Assembly (NCBI GenBank): GCA_001314865.1
Contig: LJZR01000025.1
Location: forward strand, 1 to 64,000
Origin: Phormidesmis priestleyi Ana
GTDB taxonomy: Bacteria > Cyanobacteriota > Cyanobacteriia > Phormidesmidales > Phormidesmidaceae
Direction of reading: 5' to 3'
Length of the DNA: 64,000 nt
In this document: positions 26,521-35,749 of the stretch, piece by piece
How the letters are laid out: every line of letters begins with the position of its first letter
How positions within the stretch are numbered: position 1 is the first letter of the stretch
Program-made: the position numbers and the translations under genes
The notes under the pieces: generated by a model
Told to the model about the DNA's origin: nothing
Databases searched by the model: none
The model's input: the letters and a program-made list of their open reading frames with translations, nothing else

Positions 26521-27008
26521 CTGTCAGCCAAGAGAAAAAACTTCACAGCCCCGACAGCGAAAGACGCCCAAACCATAAGTAAATAACAGCATCTGAGAAA
26601 GGAGAGACAAATCTTAGCGCGTTAACGCTCTGGGCTGATGGCGATGCCATAGGAAATCTCTAAATAGAGAATCGATAAATACAAGAGCAAGTTTGAGAAA
26701 GTCATTGCCAATCGGTAGTAAAGAGAAGATTAGGAAACACATCTGCAGCTATGTGAAGGGGCTATGGGTACAAAACCTTCTCAGAGTATGGCCGCAGATG
26801 CGTGGTGAGAGGAGAAATAAATGAGCAGAGATGCTGTTATCGAGAAAAAAACTCAATAAGCATTAAACACTAGATTAGATTCATTCTCAATAAATAGCAA
26901 TTAAGTTTTGTTACGACTAGGGCTGCTCAGAAGGTGCCCTCAGATGTGCGGAAAGCCTAATGCAGTAATATTTCAGGCATTAAACCTTAAGACAGGGTAT
27001 TCAAGTTA

Positions 27009-27054
27009 CCGCAGCGACAGGGCTGCGCTTTAAAGGGCAGCCCTGTCGCTGCGG
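27009..27054. other. 18-bp perfect GC-rich hairpin
   Basis: CCGCAGCGACAGGGCTGC and its exact reverse complement, with a 10-nt loop holding CTTTAAAG. It sits about 360 bp before the P-type ATPase. No T-run follows on either strand. It may be a repeat element or an RNA structure. Confidence 0.6.
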
Positions 27055-27415
27055 AGGCCTCCGATCCGCCTTAATCCGCCAATAATCAAAACTAATAAAT
27101 GAGAAATAGTACTATTAAATAACCAGCGATCGCTCGCACCAAAACGCCTTTACTTGAGATTAATTCTCATCTAATCTAACATCAAGAGCTAACGTCATAA
27201 GCTAACGATATTGGCTAACCCTAGTCATCATCAGCATTCGTAAAAAGACTGCCCAATCCCCTTCACCGCCTACTGAGCCTCGTGCTGATAAAGCAGCAGA
27301 ATTGACCTTCTTTTATCATCACGATACAAATGCCGCGTTTATGACGAGCGTGAGGCTGCGCTAGCATGGCCCTATTAGTAACTCAAGAAGTTACTGCGCT
27401 GTTGGAGAGAAAAAA

Positions 27416-30223
27416 ATGCTAGATCCAGGAAACGCACGTGCCTACCATGAGCTGTCTGACCATGAAGCGATGCAGCATTGCAATAGCGATGTCGCGCAGG
27501 GACTCACAGCCGAAGAGGTCGCCCGTCGCTACGAAGCTCATGGCTACAACGAGCTACCGGTTCAGCCTGGAAAACCCGCCTGGTTAAGATTTCTCTTACA
27601 GCTTCACGATCCGCTGCTTTATATTCTGTTGATTGCGGGTGCGGTTAAGGCACTGTTGGGATCTTGGGCAGATGCAGCGGTAATTTGGGGCGTAACGCTG
27701 ATTAATGCTGTGATTGGCTATGTGCAAGAGGCAAAGGCAGAAGGGGCGATCGCATCCTTAGCCCAAGCCGTAACGACCGAAACAACCGTCTTCAGAGAAG
27801 GCCAAACGCTACAGGTTCCCTCACAAGAGTTAGTGCCTGGTGATATTGTCCTGCTCACTTCGGGCGATAAAGTCCCTGCCGATTTAAGACTGTTAAAAGC
27901 CCGTAGCCTTCAAGTTGATGAGTCGGCACTAACAGGCGAGTCGGTGCCGGTCGATAAAACAGTGGCGCCTTTGCCTGCCGAAACGCCCCTAGCTGAGCGC
28001 ACCAATATGGCCTATGCCGGGAGCTTTGTCACCTTTGGGCAGGGGACGGGAATGGTGATGGCCACCGCAGCGGACACAGAAGTGGGGAAAATTTCTGAAT
28101 CGATGCAGCAAGGCGTGAATTTGACCACACCCCTGACTCGGAAATTTGCTAAGTTTAGCCGCCTTTTGCTCTATTGCGTTTTAACCCTGGCAACGCTGAC
28201 TTTTGTCGTCGGGCTTGGCCAAGGAGAATCGTGGATCGATATGTTTGAAGCGGCAGTTGCTTTGGCGGTGAGTGCGATTCCAGAAGGATTGCCTGCGGTT
28301 GTCACAATTACGCTCGCGATTGGGGTTGACCGCATGGCTCGGCGGCACACCATTATTCGTAAGCTGCCTGCGGTCGAAACGCTGGGCAGTGCCACCGTCA
28401 TTTGCTCAGATAAAACTGGCACGCTCACCGAAAATCAAATGACTGTGCAGGCGATTTATGCCGGGGGGCAATACTATCAGGTCAGTGGGGGCGGCTATAG
28501 CCCTAAAGGAGAGATTCGGTTGGGGGGCGATCGCACTCAAAAAACAAATGGAGACACACCCGAAAAGAGTCTTCCAGAACAGGCCCAAGAAAGTCTGTCG
28601 GAATTGCCGGTAGCGCTCCAGGAATGCTTAACCTCGGGCGTACTGTGCAATGATGCCAGACTCAAGCAAACAGGAGAGCATTGGTCAGTAGAAGGTGACC
28701 CCACCGAAGGCGCGCTGATTGCCGCTGCCGCCAAGGCCGATCTGAGTCAGACTGGGCTAGCGGCGGCGAAACCTCGTTTAGATGCCATTCCGTTTGAATC
28801 CCAGTATCAATACATGGCGACTTTGCACGAGGCAGACCCCCAAACGATTTATGTAAAAGGCTCACTAGAAGCCATATTAAGTCGTTGCACACAAATGCTA
28901 AATCAACAGGGACAGCCCGTTTCGATAGATCAAGAGAAAATTGAACAGGCCGTTGAAGCAATGACGGCTAAAGCCTTACGGGTACTCGCTTTTGCAAAAA
29001 AACCTGTCGCGGCCCATCAGCATTCGATTGATCATGATGATCTCAATACAGAACTGGTGTTTTTGGGCGTGCAGGGGATGATTGACCCGCCCAGACCCGA
29101 GGCGATCGCAGCGATTCATGCCTGCCAAACAGCGGGCATTCAGGTCAAAATGATTACCGGCGACCATATTGCCACTGCCAAGGCGATCGCGCAGCGGATG
29201 GGCATTCAAAAAACAGCAAGCGTCCAGGCATTTGAGGGGCGATCGCTCGCCCAAATGGACGATGCTCAGCTCGCCCAAACGGTAGAAGATGGCGATGTCT
29301 TTGCCAGAGTCGCACCCGCCCAAAAGCTCAGACTCGTAAAAGCACTGCAAGCCAAAGGTGAAATTGTGGCCATGACGGGCGATGGCGTCAACGACGCGCC
29401 CGCGCTCAAGCAAGCAGATATCGGCATTGCCATGGGCAAAGGCGGCACCGAAGTGGCCAGAGAGGCCGCCGACATGCTGCTCACCGACGACAACTTTGCC
29501 TCCATTGTCTCGGCAGTCGAAGAAGGCCGCACCGTCTATCAAAATTTACGTAAGGCGATCGCCTTTTTGCTCCCCGTCAACGGGGGTGAATCCATGACCA
29601 TTTTACTCAGTGCGCTCCTCGCGCGCGACCTGCCGATTCTCTCAATTCAGGTGCTATGGCTTAACATGATCAACTCTTTGACCATGACCGTCCCCCTCGC
29701 CTTTGAGCCCAAATCAGAAGGCACCATGCAACAGCCACCGCGCAATCCTACAGAACCCTTAGTCACGGGCACCTTACTGCGCCGCATCTTGGTCGTTTCC
29801 CTGTTTAACTGGATTTTGATATTCGGCATGTTTGAATGGGCCAAGTTTGCCACTGGGGAGGTGGCCGTAGCACGAACCATGGCGATTCAGGCCCTGGTTT
29901 TTGCTCGCATTGTTTATCTTTTGAGCATTAGCCAGCTCGGTATTAGCCTATTTGCTTACCTTCGTCGCAAATCTTCGACGGTCACCAATGCGCCTATTTT
30001 AATAGTGGGTATTGTCGTCGCTATTGCGCTCCAAATTGTGTTCAGCCAGTGGTCGGTCATGAATGCCCTCTTTGCTACCGCACCGCTCAACTGGAATCAA
30101 TGGCTCATCTGCTTGTTACCGGCTATCCCTATGATTCCTTGGGCAATACTGAGCAACTATATTGATCCACCTGCTACGAGCCCGGCTGCGAGAAAAGTGA
30201 CCACGGTCGCCCAGCAAAAGTAG
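27416..30223 (+). CDS. P-type cation-transporting ATPase (P2 type, PMA1/PacL-like)
   Basis: Integral membrane ion pump of 935 aa. An N-terminal cation-ATPase segment (YNELPVQPGKPAWLRFLLQ) precedes paired helices. The actuator motif LTGES is near residue 172 and PEGLP in the fourth helix near 287. The phosphorylated aspartate lies in CSDKTGTLT near 332, the hinge GDGVNDAPAL near 655, and a six-helix C-terminal bundle follows. The order and length suit P2A/P2D pumps moving Ca, Na or K. The helix motifs seen by eye do not fix the ion. It is monocistronic, closed by a hairpin at 30236-30267. The last codons GCAAAAGTA are duplicated just after the stop. Confidence 0.93.
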   Translation: MLDPGNARAYHELSDHEAMQHCNSDVAQGLTAEEVARRYEAHGYNELPVQPGKPAWLRFLLQLHDPLLYILLIAGAVKALLGSWADAAVIWGVTLINAVIGYVQEAKAEGAIASLAQAVTTETTVFREGQTLQVPSQELVPGDIVLLTSGDKVPADLRLLKARSLQVDESALTGESVPVDKTVAPLPAETPLAERTNMAYAGSFVTFGQGTGMVMATAADTEVGKISESMQQGVNLTTPLTRKFAKFSRLLLYCVLTLATLTFVVGLGQGESWIDMFEAAVALAVSAIPEGLPAVVTITLAIGVDRMARRHTIIRKLPAVETLGSATVICSDKTGTLTENQMTVQAIYAGGQYYQVSGGGYSPKGEIRLGGDRTQKTNGDTPEKSLPEQAQESLSELPVALQECLTSGVLCNDARLKQTGEHWSVEGDPTEGALIAAAAKADLSQTGLAAAKPRLDAIPFESQYQYMATLHEADPQTIYVKGSLEAILSRCTQMLNQQGQPVSIDQEKIEQAVEAMTAKALRVLAFAKKPVAAHQHSIDHDDLNTELVFLGVQGMIDPPRPEAIAAIHACQTAGIQVKMITGDHIATAKAIAQRMGIQKTASVQAFEGRSLAQMDDAQLAQTVEDGDVFARVAPAQKLRLVKALQAKGEIVAMTGDGVNDAPALKQADIGIAMGKGGTEVAREAADMLLTDDNFASIVSAVEEGRTVYQNLRKAIAFLLPVNGGESMTILLSALLARDLPILSIQVLWLNMINSLTMTVPLAFEPKSEGTMQQPPRNPTEPLVTGTLLRRILVVSLFNWILIFGMFEWAKFATGEVAVARTMAIQALVFARIVYLLSISQLGISLFAYLRRKSSTVTNAPILIVGIVVAIALQIVFSQWSVMNALFATAPLNWNQWLICLLPAIPMIPWAILSNYIDPPATSPAARKVTTVAQQK

Positions 30224-30235
30224 CTCTGCAAAAGT

Positions 30236-30267
30236 AACAGACGACTCATCTTTATGACTCGTCTGTT
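30236..30267 (+). terminator. terminator hairpin after the P-type ATPase
   Basis: AACAGACGA pairs with TCGTCTGTT across a 14-nt loop, followed by AAAAGAG rather than a T-run. It is termination-like by position between convergent genes. Confidence 0.5.
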
Positions 30268-30284
30268 AAAAGAGATTTGCAGTC

Positions 30285-30335
30285 TCTACCGAGAAGATTT
30301 GTCTACCGAGAAGATTTGTCTACCGAGAAGATTTG
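30285..30335 (-). repeat. 17-bp tandem array containing the RND pump stop codon
   Basis: Three perfect copies of TCTACCGAGAAGATTTG. The third, read on the minus strand, encodes the last residues and the TAG stop (30320-30322) of the efflux pump. Confidence 0.92.
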
Positions 30336-33300
30336 TAATGTAGCCGATGACTGCCACCATGAAGCAGGGTGTAAAAGCAGGGGATAATGAATAATGTCAG
30401 AACGGTTGCCAGTGAGAGCCCCGAAAACACGACAACCCCGAGCGGCTGCAAAAATTCTGAGCCCTGACCAATCCCCAAGGCCAAAGGCAACATACCTAGC
30501 ACGGTGGTGATGGTTGTCATTAGAATGGGCCGCAGCCGTTGAGGGGCGGCCTTGAGAATGGCAGTGAGCCGGTCGCAGTCTTCCTGCGCATAAATCTGGT
30601 TGGCCAGTTCTACCAAAATAATGGCGTTGTTTACCACAATCCCAACTAGCAGCACAGCGCCGACAATCACCGTTGCGCCAATAGCCGTTTGGGTGATGAA
30701 CAACCCCAAAATGCCACCTGCTACAGCCAGCGGCACCGTGAGCATTATCACCAGCGGATCGATCAAAGAATTGTACTGAACAGCCATCACCGTGAAGACT
30801 AAAAAGGCCGCCAGACCGCCTAAAATGCCAAGGCTATCGGTAATGTCGGCGTTGCTTTGAGCGCTATAGCTGGGTAGGCGAGTGACCCCCGTCGGCAAAG
30901 TCACCGCTGCTAGCACTTGATCAACTTCTGTTAAGGCGTCTCCTAAGCTAGCACCCTCATTGAGCCGCCCCTCAATAATAAACACTTGCCGCTGACTGAT
31001 GCGCTGAATTTCGCCAGGGGCCTGCCCTCCTTCAATCCGAGCAACATCGCCGAGCCGTATCAGCAGACCATTTCTGTTGTTGTTACCTTCGCTATCATCG
31101 CCGCTATTTTCGCCGCTATTTCCACCACTGCTTCCACCGCTACTATTTCCACTCAGCAAAGGTAACTGGGCTAGCTCAGCGGAATTTTGAACCAGGGTTT
31201 CGGGTATTTGAATACGGACATCCACTAAGCGATCGCCTCGCTGAAGTTGGGTCGGCACTGATCCAGACAGCACCGTTTGCACCGTCCGGCCAATCTCCTG
31301 AGCCGAAAGGCCCAGGTCGGCGGCGCGCTCCCAATCAGGCCGAATTTGGATTTCTGGCTGAGTTGGATCGGCATTGGGTGAATATCTGGCCAGTGTCGTC
31401 TGCGCCTCTAGGGCTTCTAACACTTGGGCGCCCGCTTGCTCTAGGGCTTTGGTATCGCTGCCCTGCAAAATCACATCTACATCGCCGCGCACAGGCGAGT
31501 TGTTCAAAATAAGGCCCCGAACATCTCCGGGCGACACCCGCAGCCGGGTTTTGACCAGATTTAACTGATTGAGTGTGCCGGTCATGCGATCGCTAAACGC
31601 CGCCACATCTGTTCCCGGCAGCAGCGTCAGCGTGCTAGATCCACGCAGCGCATTTTGACTCGTGTTACCGCCAAACAAAAAACCGCCCGACGTACTAAAC
31701 GCATATTCCACCTCGGGCTGCGCCAACAGCAGTTCATCCACTGCGCTCATCACCTTTTGGTTTTCAGCGACGGTTGTTCCAGGCGGAAACTGAACCCTCA
31801 CATTGGCCTGGCCAGTGGCAATACTGGGCAGAATTTCCTGGGGAATATTGCCCACCATAAACAGGCTGCCGCCCCCAAACAAAAGAAAGGTCAGCGCGAT
31901 CGCAATCACCCGCCGCCGAAGCACCCAGCCCAACAGACGCTGGTACTGCCGAGTTAGCCCCTGCAAGCGCCTGTCAAACTGGCGAATCAGCCAAAAATTT
32001 TCGATGCCGCTAGAGGCTCGCACAGCCAGCAGTCGAGAAGTGAGCGCCGGAACAACCGTGAGCGCCACAATGAGTGAGGCCCCAACGGCAAAGCTCACCG
32101 TGAGTACCAGCTCATTAAACAACAGGGCGATAAATCCACCAATCAATAAAAAAGGCAGAACGGCAACTAAATTTGTGGTGGTTGAAGCCAATAAAGCCGA
32201 TTCTAGCTCTCGACTGCTCACCTCAGCCTGCCGAACCACCGGTTGGTTGCTTTGCTGCACACCATTCACGATATTTTCTAGCATGACAATGGCATTGTCC
32301 ACCACAATTCCCACCCCCAGCGCCAGCCCGCCCAAGCTAAACACATTGAGCGAAAGGCCAAACATGCCCATCAGCAAAATCGCCACCAGCGAGGCGAGAG
32401 GAATCGCCACCACAATAATAAACGTTTGCCTCAGCGACCCCAGAAACAACAGAACCGAGAGCCCCGCTAAACCCGCACCGATAAGGCCAGAAACAGCAAC
32501 ATTGCGAATAGAGTTTTGAATAAAAACAGATTCGTCAAGGGTGACGTTAAGCACAATATCATCTGGCAGCAAGCCCGATGCGCCCAGCTCTGCTAGCCGT
32601 TGCTTAACCCCATCAACCACGGCAATCGTGTTAGCAGTAGGCTGCTTTTGCACGCTCACCTTCACCGCTGGCTCGCCATTAAGATTCACAAACACCCGCT
32701 GGTCTTCAGTGCCATCTACCACCTCTGCAAAGTCGCGCAAATAAACCTGTTGTTCTACGCCTGTGCTGCCGATCTCAAAAATTAAATTGCGAATTTCATC
32801 TGCTGATTGAAAACGCCCCGACACCCGCGTCAGCGGCTCACTGTCGGGGCCTTGAATGCGGCCTCCAGAGGTGTCTTGATTGCGTTCAGAAAGCGCGTCT
32901 AACACATCTGTAACGCCCAGACCCAACGCCTGCAACCTTATTGGGTCAAGGTTAATCCGAATCTCTTCTTGAACGCCGCCAGATATATCAACACTCGCAA
33001 CACCGGGAACAATGCTCAGTTCGCGGGCCAGCTCTTGATCGGCAAATACTCTTAACGCGACGCCCTGCAATGAGGCCGAGGTCAGCGCCGTCTCATACAC
33101 GGGCAGTTGAGACGGGTCAAACTTAAATAAGCGCGGCTGATCAACAATATCGGGCAGGCTGTCGAGGGAACGGTTGAGCGCGGCGGTTGCATCGTTGAGC
33201 GCTTGGTCAATATTGCCCCCCGGCTGAAAATATAGATCCAGGCTGATTTGGCCTTCTCGGGTTTGAGAAAATATTTGAACCACGCCTTCGGTCGCCGCGA

Positions 33301-33625
33301 GGGCTTCTTCTAGGGGGCGCGTGACTTCATCAACCGCGACCTCTGGGGAGACGCCTGGTGCGTTGGCTCTGACCCCAATGCGCGGATAGGTAATGGATGG
33401 CAGGAGGTCAACCGGGAGCTGCCGTACAAAAAATAGGCCCAGCACAATCACTGCAACAGTCAGCACCAATGTGGCAATATGCCGCCGAATAGCTAATGTA
33501 CTGAGGCTAAATGAGGTTGCTTTTGCGGTTGTTGCATTTTCTGTTGTTGAATCTTTGGAGACTGAGTTTGAATACGGCTCGAAAGGCTCTAAATTGGAAC
33601 TGGATGAAGCAGTGGGGCGTACCAT
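30320..33625 (-). CDS. RND efflux pump inner-membrane subunit (AcrB/HAE1-like)
   Basis: Proton-driven exporter of 1101 aa. A 45-residue Ser/Thr-rich cytoplasmic leader precedes the first helix (ATLVLTVAVIVLGLFFV). The QLPVDLLPSITYPRI and GVSPEVAVDEVTRPLEEAL segments are typical RND openings. Two sets of periplasmic porter domains and a twelve-helix transmembrane core follow, including LGGLALGVGIVVDNAIVMLENI (helix 4, with acidic D407-type residues) and the matching C-terminal helices. A Gly/Ser/Asn-rich insertion (GNSSGGSSGGNSGENSGDD) sits near residue 835. It lies downstream of its adaptor gene (74-bp gap). No TolC partner is present in the window. Confidence 0.93.
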   Translation of the reverse strand: MVRPTASSSSNLEPFEPYSNSVSKDSTTENATTAKATSFSLSTLAIRRHIATLVLTVAVIVLGLFFVRQLPVDLLPSITYPRIGVRANAPGVSPEVAVDEVTRPLEEALAATEGVVQIFSQTREGQISLDLYFQPGGNIDQALNDATAALNRSLDSLPDIVDQPRLFKFDPSQLPVYETALTSASLQGVALRVFADQELARELSIVPGVASVDISGGVQEEIRINLDPIRLQALGLGVTDVLDALSERNQDTSGGRIQGPDSEPLTRVSGRFQSADEIRNLIFEIGSTGVEQQVYLRDFAEVVDGTEDQRVFVNLNGEPAVKVSVQKQPTANTIAVVDGVKQRLAELGASGLLPDDIVLNVTLDESVFIQNSIRNVAVSGLIGAGLAGLSVLLFLGSLRQTFIIVVAIPLASLVAILLMGMFGLSLNVFSLGGLALGVGIVVDNAIVMLENIVNGVQQSNQPVVRQAEVSSRELESALLASTTTNLVAVLPFLLIGGFIALLFNELVLTVSFAVGASLIVALTVVPALTSRLLAVRASSGIENFWLIRQFDRRLQGLTRQYQRLLGWVLRRRVIAIALTFLLFGGGSLFMVGNIPQEILPSIATGQANVRVQFPPGTTVAENQKVMSAVDELLLAQPEVEYAFSTSGGFLFGGNTSQNALRGSSTLTLLPGTDVAAFSDRMTGTLNQLNLVKTRLRVSPGDVRGLILNNSPVRGDVDVILQGSDTKALEQAGAQVLEALEAQTTLARYSPNADPTQPEIQIRPDWERAADLGLSAQEIGRTVQTVLSGSVPTQLQRGDRLVDVRIQIPETLVQNSAELAQLPLLSGNSSGGSSGGNSGENSGDDSEGNNNRNGLLIRLGDVARIEGGQAPGEIQRISQRQVFIIEGRLNEGASLGDALTEVDQVLAAVTLPTGVTRLPSYSAQSNADITDSLGILGGLAAFLVFTVMAVQYNSLIDPLVIMLTVPLAVAGGILGLFITQTAIGATVIVGAVLLVGIVVNNAIILVELANQIYAQEDCDRLTAILKAAPQRLRPILMTTITTVLGMLPLALGIGQGSEFLQPLGVVVFSGLSLATVLTLFIIPCFYTLLHGGSHRLHYKSSR

Positions 33626-33699
33626 ATTTATTTTGAGTATCCTGTTGTTTAAGTGTCCTGCTGAAGACAGCCTGGATATAGCCTGAAAATTTCACTCTT

Positions 33700-34983
33700 T
33701 CACTCGGATAAGATGCTAAATCGTACGGCCTGCCCCGATGTTAGCGGGCGATCGCTCTGCACTACAAAAGGCTCATTGGCCTCTAGTCCCGACAAAATTT
33801 CGATTCGATCTTGACCTTGCTCGCCTGTTTTGACCGAGCGGGCGATCGCCTTTGCCTGCTCGCCTTCGCCTTCAATCACAAATACTGTATTCTCTGTTTC
33901 ACCCACACTGAGCGCACTCGTTGGCACCACCACTCGACCGCCTTGGCCCGCCGAAAACTGTACCCTAGCCAGTAGACCGCTGCCGATTTGACCGCCAACA
34001 TTGGGAATGCGAACCTGCACGGGAATCAATCGTGAGGTTGAGTCAGCAACTGGCGCGATCCGTTCAATTTGGCCTGAAATCACACCTGCGTCGGGGAACG
34101 CATCTAACCTTACCTGAGCGGGCTGACCCAGCCTAAGCCGTCCAATATCTAACTCCGACACTTGAACAGTCACCTCTAAAGCGCTCAGATCGCCCAATTC
34201 TAAAAGCGCCGCACCCGACTCAACAAAATCACCAATGTCCACCTGCCGAGATAGAATGACGCCCGTGAGCGGCGATCGCACATCTGTATAAGAAAGCTGT
34301 CGTTGAGACTGCGCGACCACGGCTCGCTGTGCGTCAATTTGGTTAGCGGCTGCCGCGACGGCCTGCCGCTGCGCAGCGACCTGAGCTTGAGCTGAACGCA
34401 CTGCCTGCTGCGCATTGGTGACCGCTAGCTCGGCGGCTTCAGCGGACTGCTGCGAAATGGCGCCCTGATTAGCCAACTGCCGCAGCCGGTTCGCATCAAT
34501 TCGCGCTTGGTCTAGGGTTGCTTGAGCCTGCACCACCGTTGATTGGGCATCGGTGATAGACACTTCCGCCTGCGCCGTAGCCGCTCGCCGGGCCGAAAGT
34601 TCGGCCTGGGCTTGGTTAAGACTGGTGGTTTGAAAATCTCCATCCAGCTGGGCAATGAGATTATTTTGACTGACTGGATCGCCCACATCGCCCAGTAGGT
34701 CAATCACTGTGCCGGATACTTGCGATCGCAACGTCACCTGCCGATCTGGGCGAGTCGTACCGGTGTAAGATGACGCCCCGCCTAAAGAGCCCGCTTCGGC
34801 TCTGGCTGTTTCTACGGCAACTGGCCCGTTCTCCTCTGGCCGTCCGCCCTGCCCGCCTGGGCCTGGTTGAGCTTCGCTTGCTGGAAAAAAGCTACAGCCT
34901 GAGGCCACCATTAATGGCAGCCATAGTCCCATTTGAATAGCGCTCTGCCTAAAGTTTCGTCTCAGATAGCGGTTAACGATCAT
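33700..34983 (-). CDS. RND/MFP periplasmic adaptor (membrane fusion) lipoprotein
   Basis: HlyD/AcrA-type adaptor linking the RND pump to an outer-membrane channel, about 427 aa from the ATG at 34983 (MIVNRYLRR). A hydrophobic stretch ends in the lipobox VASGC, so it should be lipid-anchored. The first beta-barrel/lipoyl strand is VTLRSQVSGTVIDLLGDVGDPV. A long coiled coil follows (about residues 110-215, AQAEL...AQRQAV). The second lipoyl half is VRSPLTGVILSRQVDIGDFV, with barrel domains after it. An upstream ATG at 35037 is possible but less likely. It forms an operon with the pump. The stop TGA lies in a short duplication of TTTCACTC. Confidence 0.9.
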   Translation of the reverse strand: MIVNRYLRRNFRQSAIQMGLWLPLMVASGCSFFPASEAQPGPGGQGGRPEENGPVAVETARAEAGSLGGASSYTGTTRPDRQVTLRSQVSGTVIDLLGDVGDPVSQNNLIAQLDGDFQTTSLNQAQAELSARRAATAQAEVSITDAQSTVVQAQATLDQARIDANRLRQLANQGAISQQSAEAAELAVTNAQQAVRSAQAQVAAQRQAVAAAANQIDAQRAVVAQSQRQLSYTDVRSPLTGVILSRQVDIGDFVESGAALLELGDLSALEVTVQVSELDIGRLRLGQPAQVRLDAFPDAGVISGQIERIAPVADSTSRLIPVQVRIPNVGGQIGSGLLARVQFSAGQGGRVVVPTSALSVGETENTVFVIEGEGEQAKAIARSVKTGEQGQDRIEILSGLEANEPFVVQSDRPLTSGQAVRFSILSE

Positions 34984-35736
34984 ACTGTGAGCCAATCTCG
35001 GAATCATAAGCCGAGTAGAAAAATAACTAGGCAGCAATAGAAATAAGGCAGATAGGTAAGCACTTTAAATAAAAAAAATTTTGACCTCCTAGTATCCAGC
35101 CAAGAGTTATCCAGCCAAGAGACAAAATTCAATTTAATGCTTTCAAAACAGATATTTAATACCTGACAGGATATTCTAAAAGCTTAAAAAGTGCCAGGTA
35201 CAAGCGCTACTTGAGGCGTCTTCAAAAGCGTCCTTTCATCGCTTACGGTGTAGTTTTACGGTGCAGTTTTACGGTGTAGTTTCTGGCATTTTGCTATTGC
35301 TTTTGGCCAAAGTCGTCTCTTTTAGAGCAGGCAATCGTCTCTTTCAGAGCAGGCATTGACCTCTAAAAAAGCTCAATGAAATATGCTTGCAATACGCTGC
35401 GAAAGCTTTGTTTATTAACTGTGTCCACCAGAAATCTGCAAGACAACCTGCCAAACAATCTGCAAGACAATTTGCCAGAAAATCTACCCAAAGGCATAAT
35501 CTGAAAATTTATCTGCAAATTTTAAAAACGATTTGCAGCGGCTAGCGATCGCCTCGCTGTACCAGCCGCTGCCTATGCCAGGGATCTTCAAAAGGCTGCA
35601 CTAGCTACAAGAGGCTGCATTAGCTACGTGGCAAAGAAGGGGTTTGGCGATCGCACATAGGCTAGGCGCTTACGGCTAGTAGAAAGGTAAATGAGTCTCT
35701 TCCATGCCTTACTGGGCCTGTCTTACTGGGCCTGTC
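34984..35736. other. intergenic region upstream of the RND operon
   Basis: Roughly 700 bp with no convincing ORF. It holds a 13-bp array (35243-35281), a two-copy duplication of GTCTCTTTYAGAGCAGGCA (about 35315-35355) and the 14-bp array at the desaturase stop. The RND operon promoter should be in the first 150 bp. Confidence 0.55.
35243..35281. repeat. 13-bp tandem array, three copies
   Basis: TTACGGTGTAGTT, TTACGGTGCAGTT and TTACGGTGTAGTT, end to end. Confidence 0.85.
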
Positions 35737-35749
35737 TTATTTGGCTCTT
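35708..35749 (-). repeat. 14-bp tandem array containing the desaturase stop codon
   Basis: Two exact copies of CTTACTGGGCCTGT and a third diverged copy, CTTATTTGGCTCTT, that contains the TAA stop (35737-35739) and final codons of the desaturase. Confidence 0.8.

Larger units (their letters stand above)
26234..27415. other. gene-poor region with two strong hairpins
   Basis: About 1.2 kb without a convincing gene. It contains a 15-bp tandem array (26277-26336), a terminator-like hairpin facing the minus strand (26493-26520) and an 18-bp perfect hairpin (27009-27054). The stretch 26520-26900 upstream of the first hairpin could encode a minus-strand RNA. No tmRNA, 6S or RNase P signature was recognised. 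The P-type ATPase promoter must lie in the last 150 bp. Confidence 0.55.

Noticed and set aside
26220-26576. 118-codon minus-strand frame with hydrophobic N-terminus
   Set aside because: It runs through a terminator hairpin and a 15-bp tandem array; its C-terminal KLSVKELSVKKF repeats are array translation.
29000-29542. 188-codon antisense frame in the P-type ATPase gene
   Set aside because: It lies opposite highly conserved ATPase motifs and shows no independent features.
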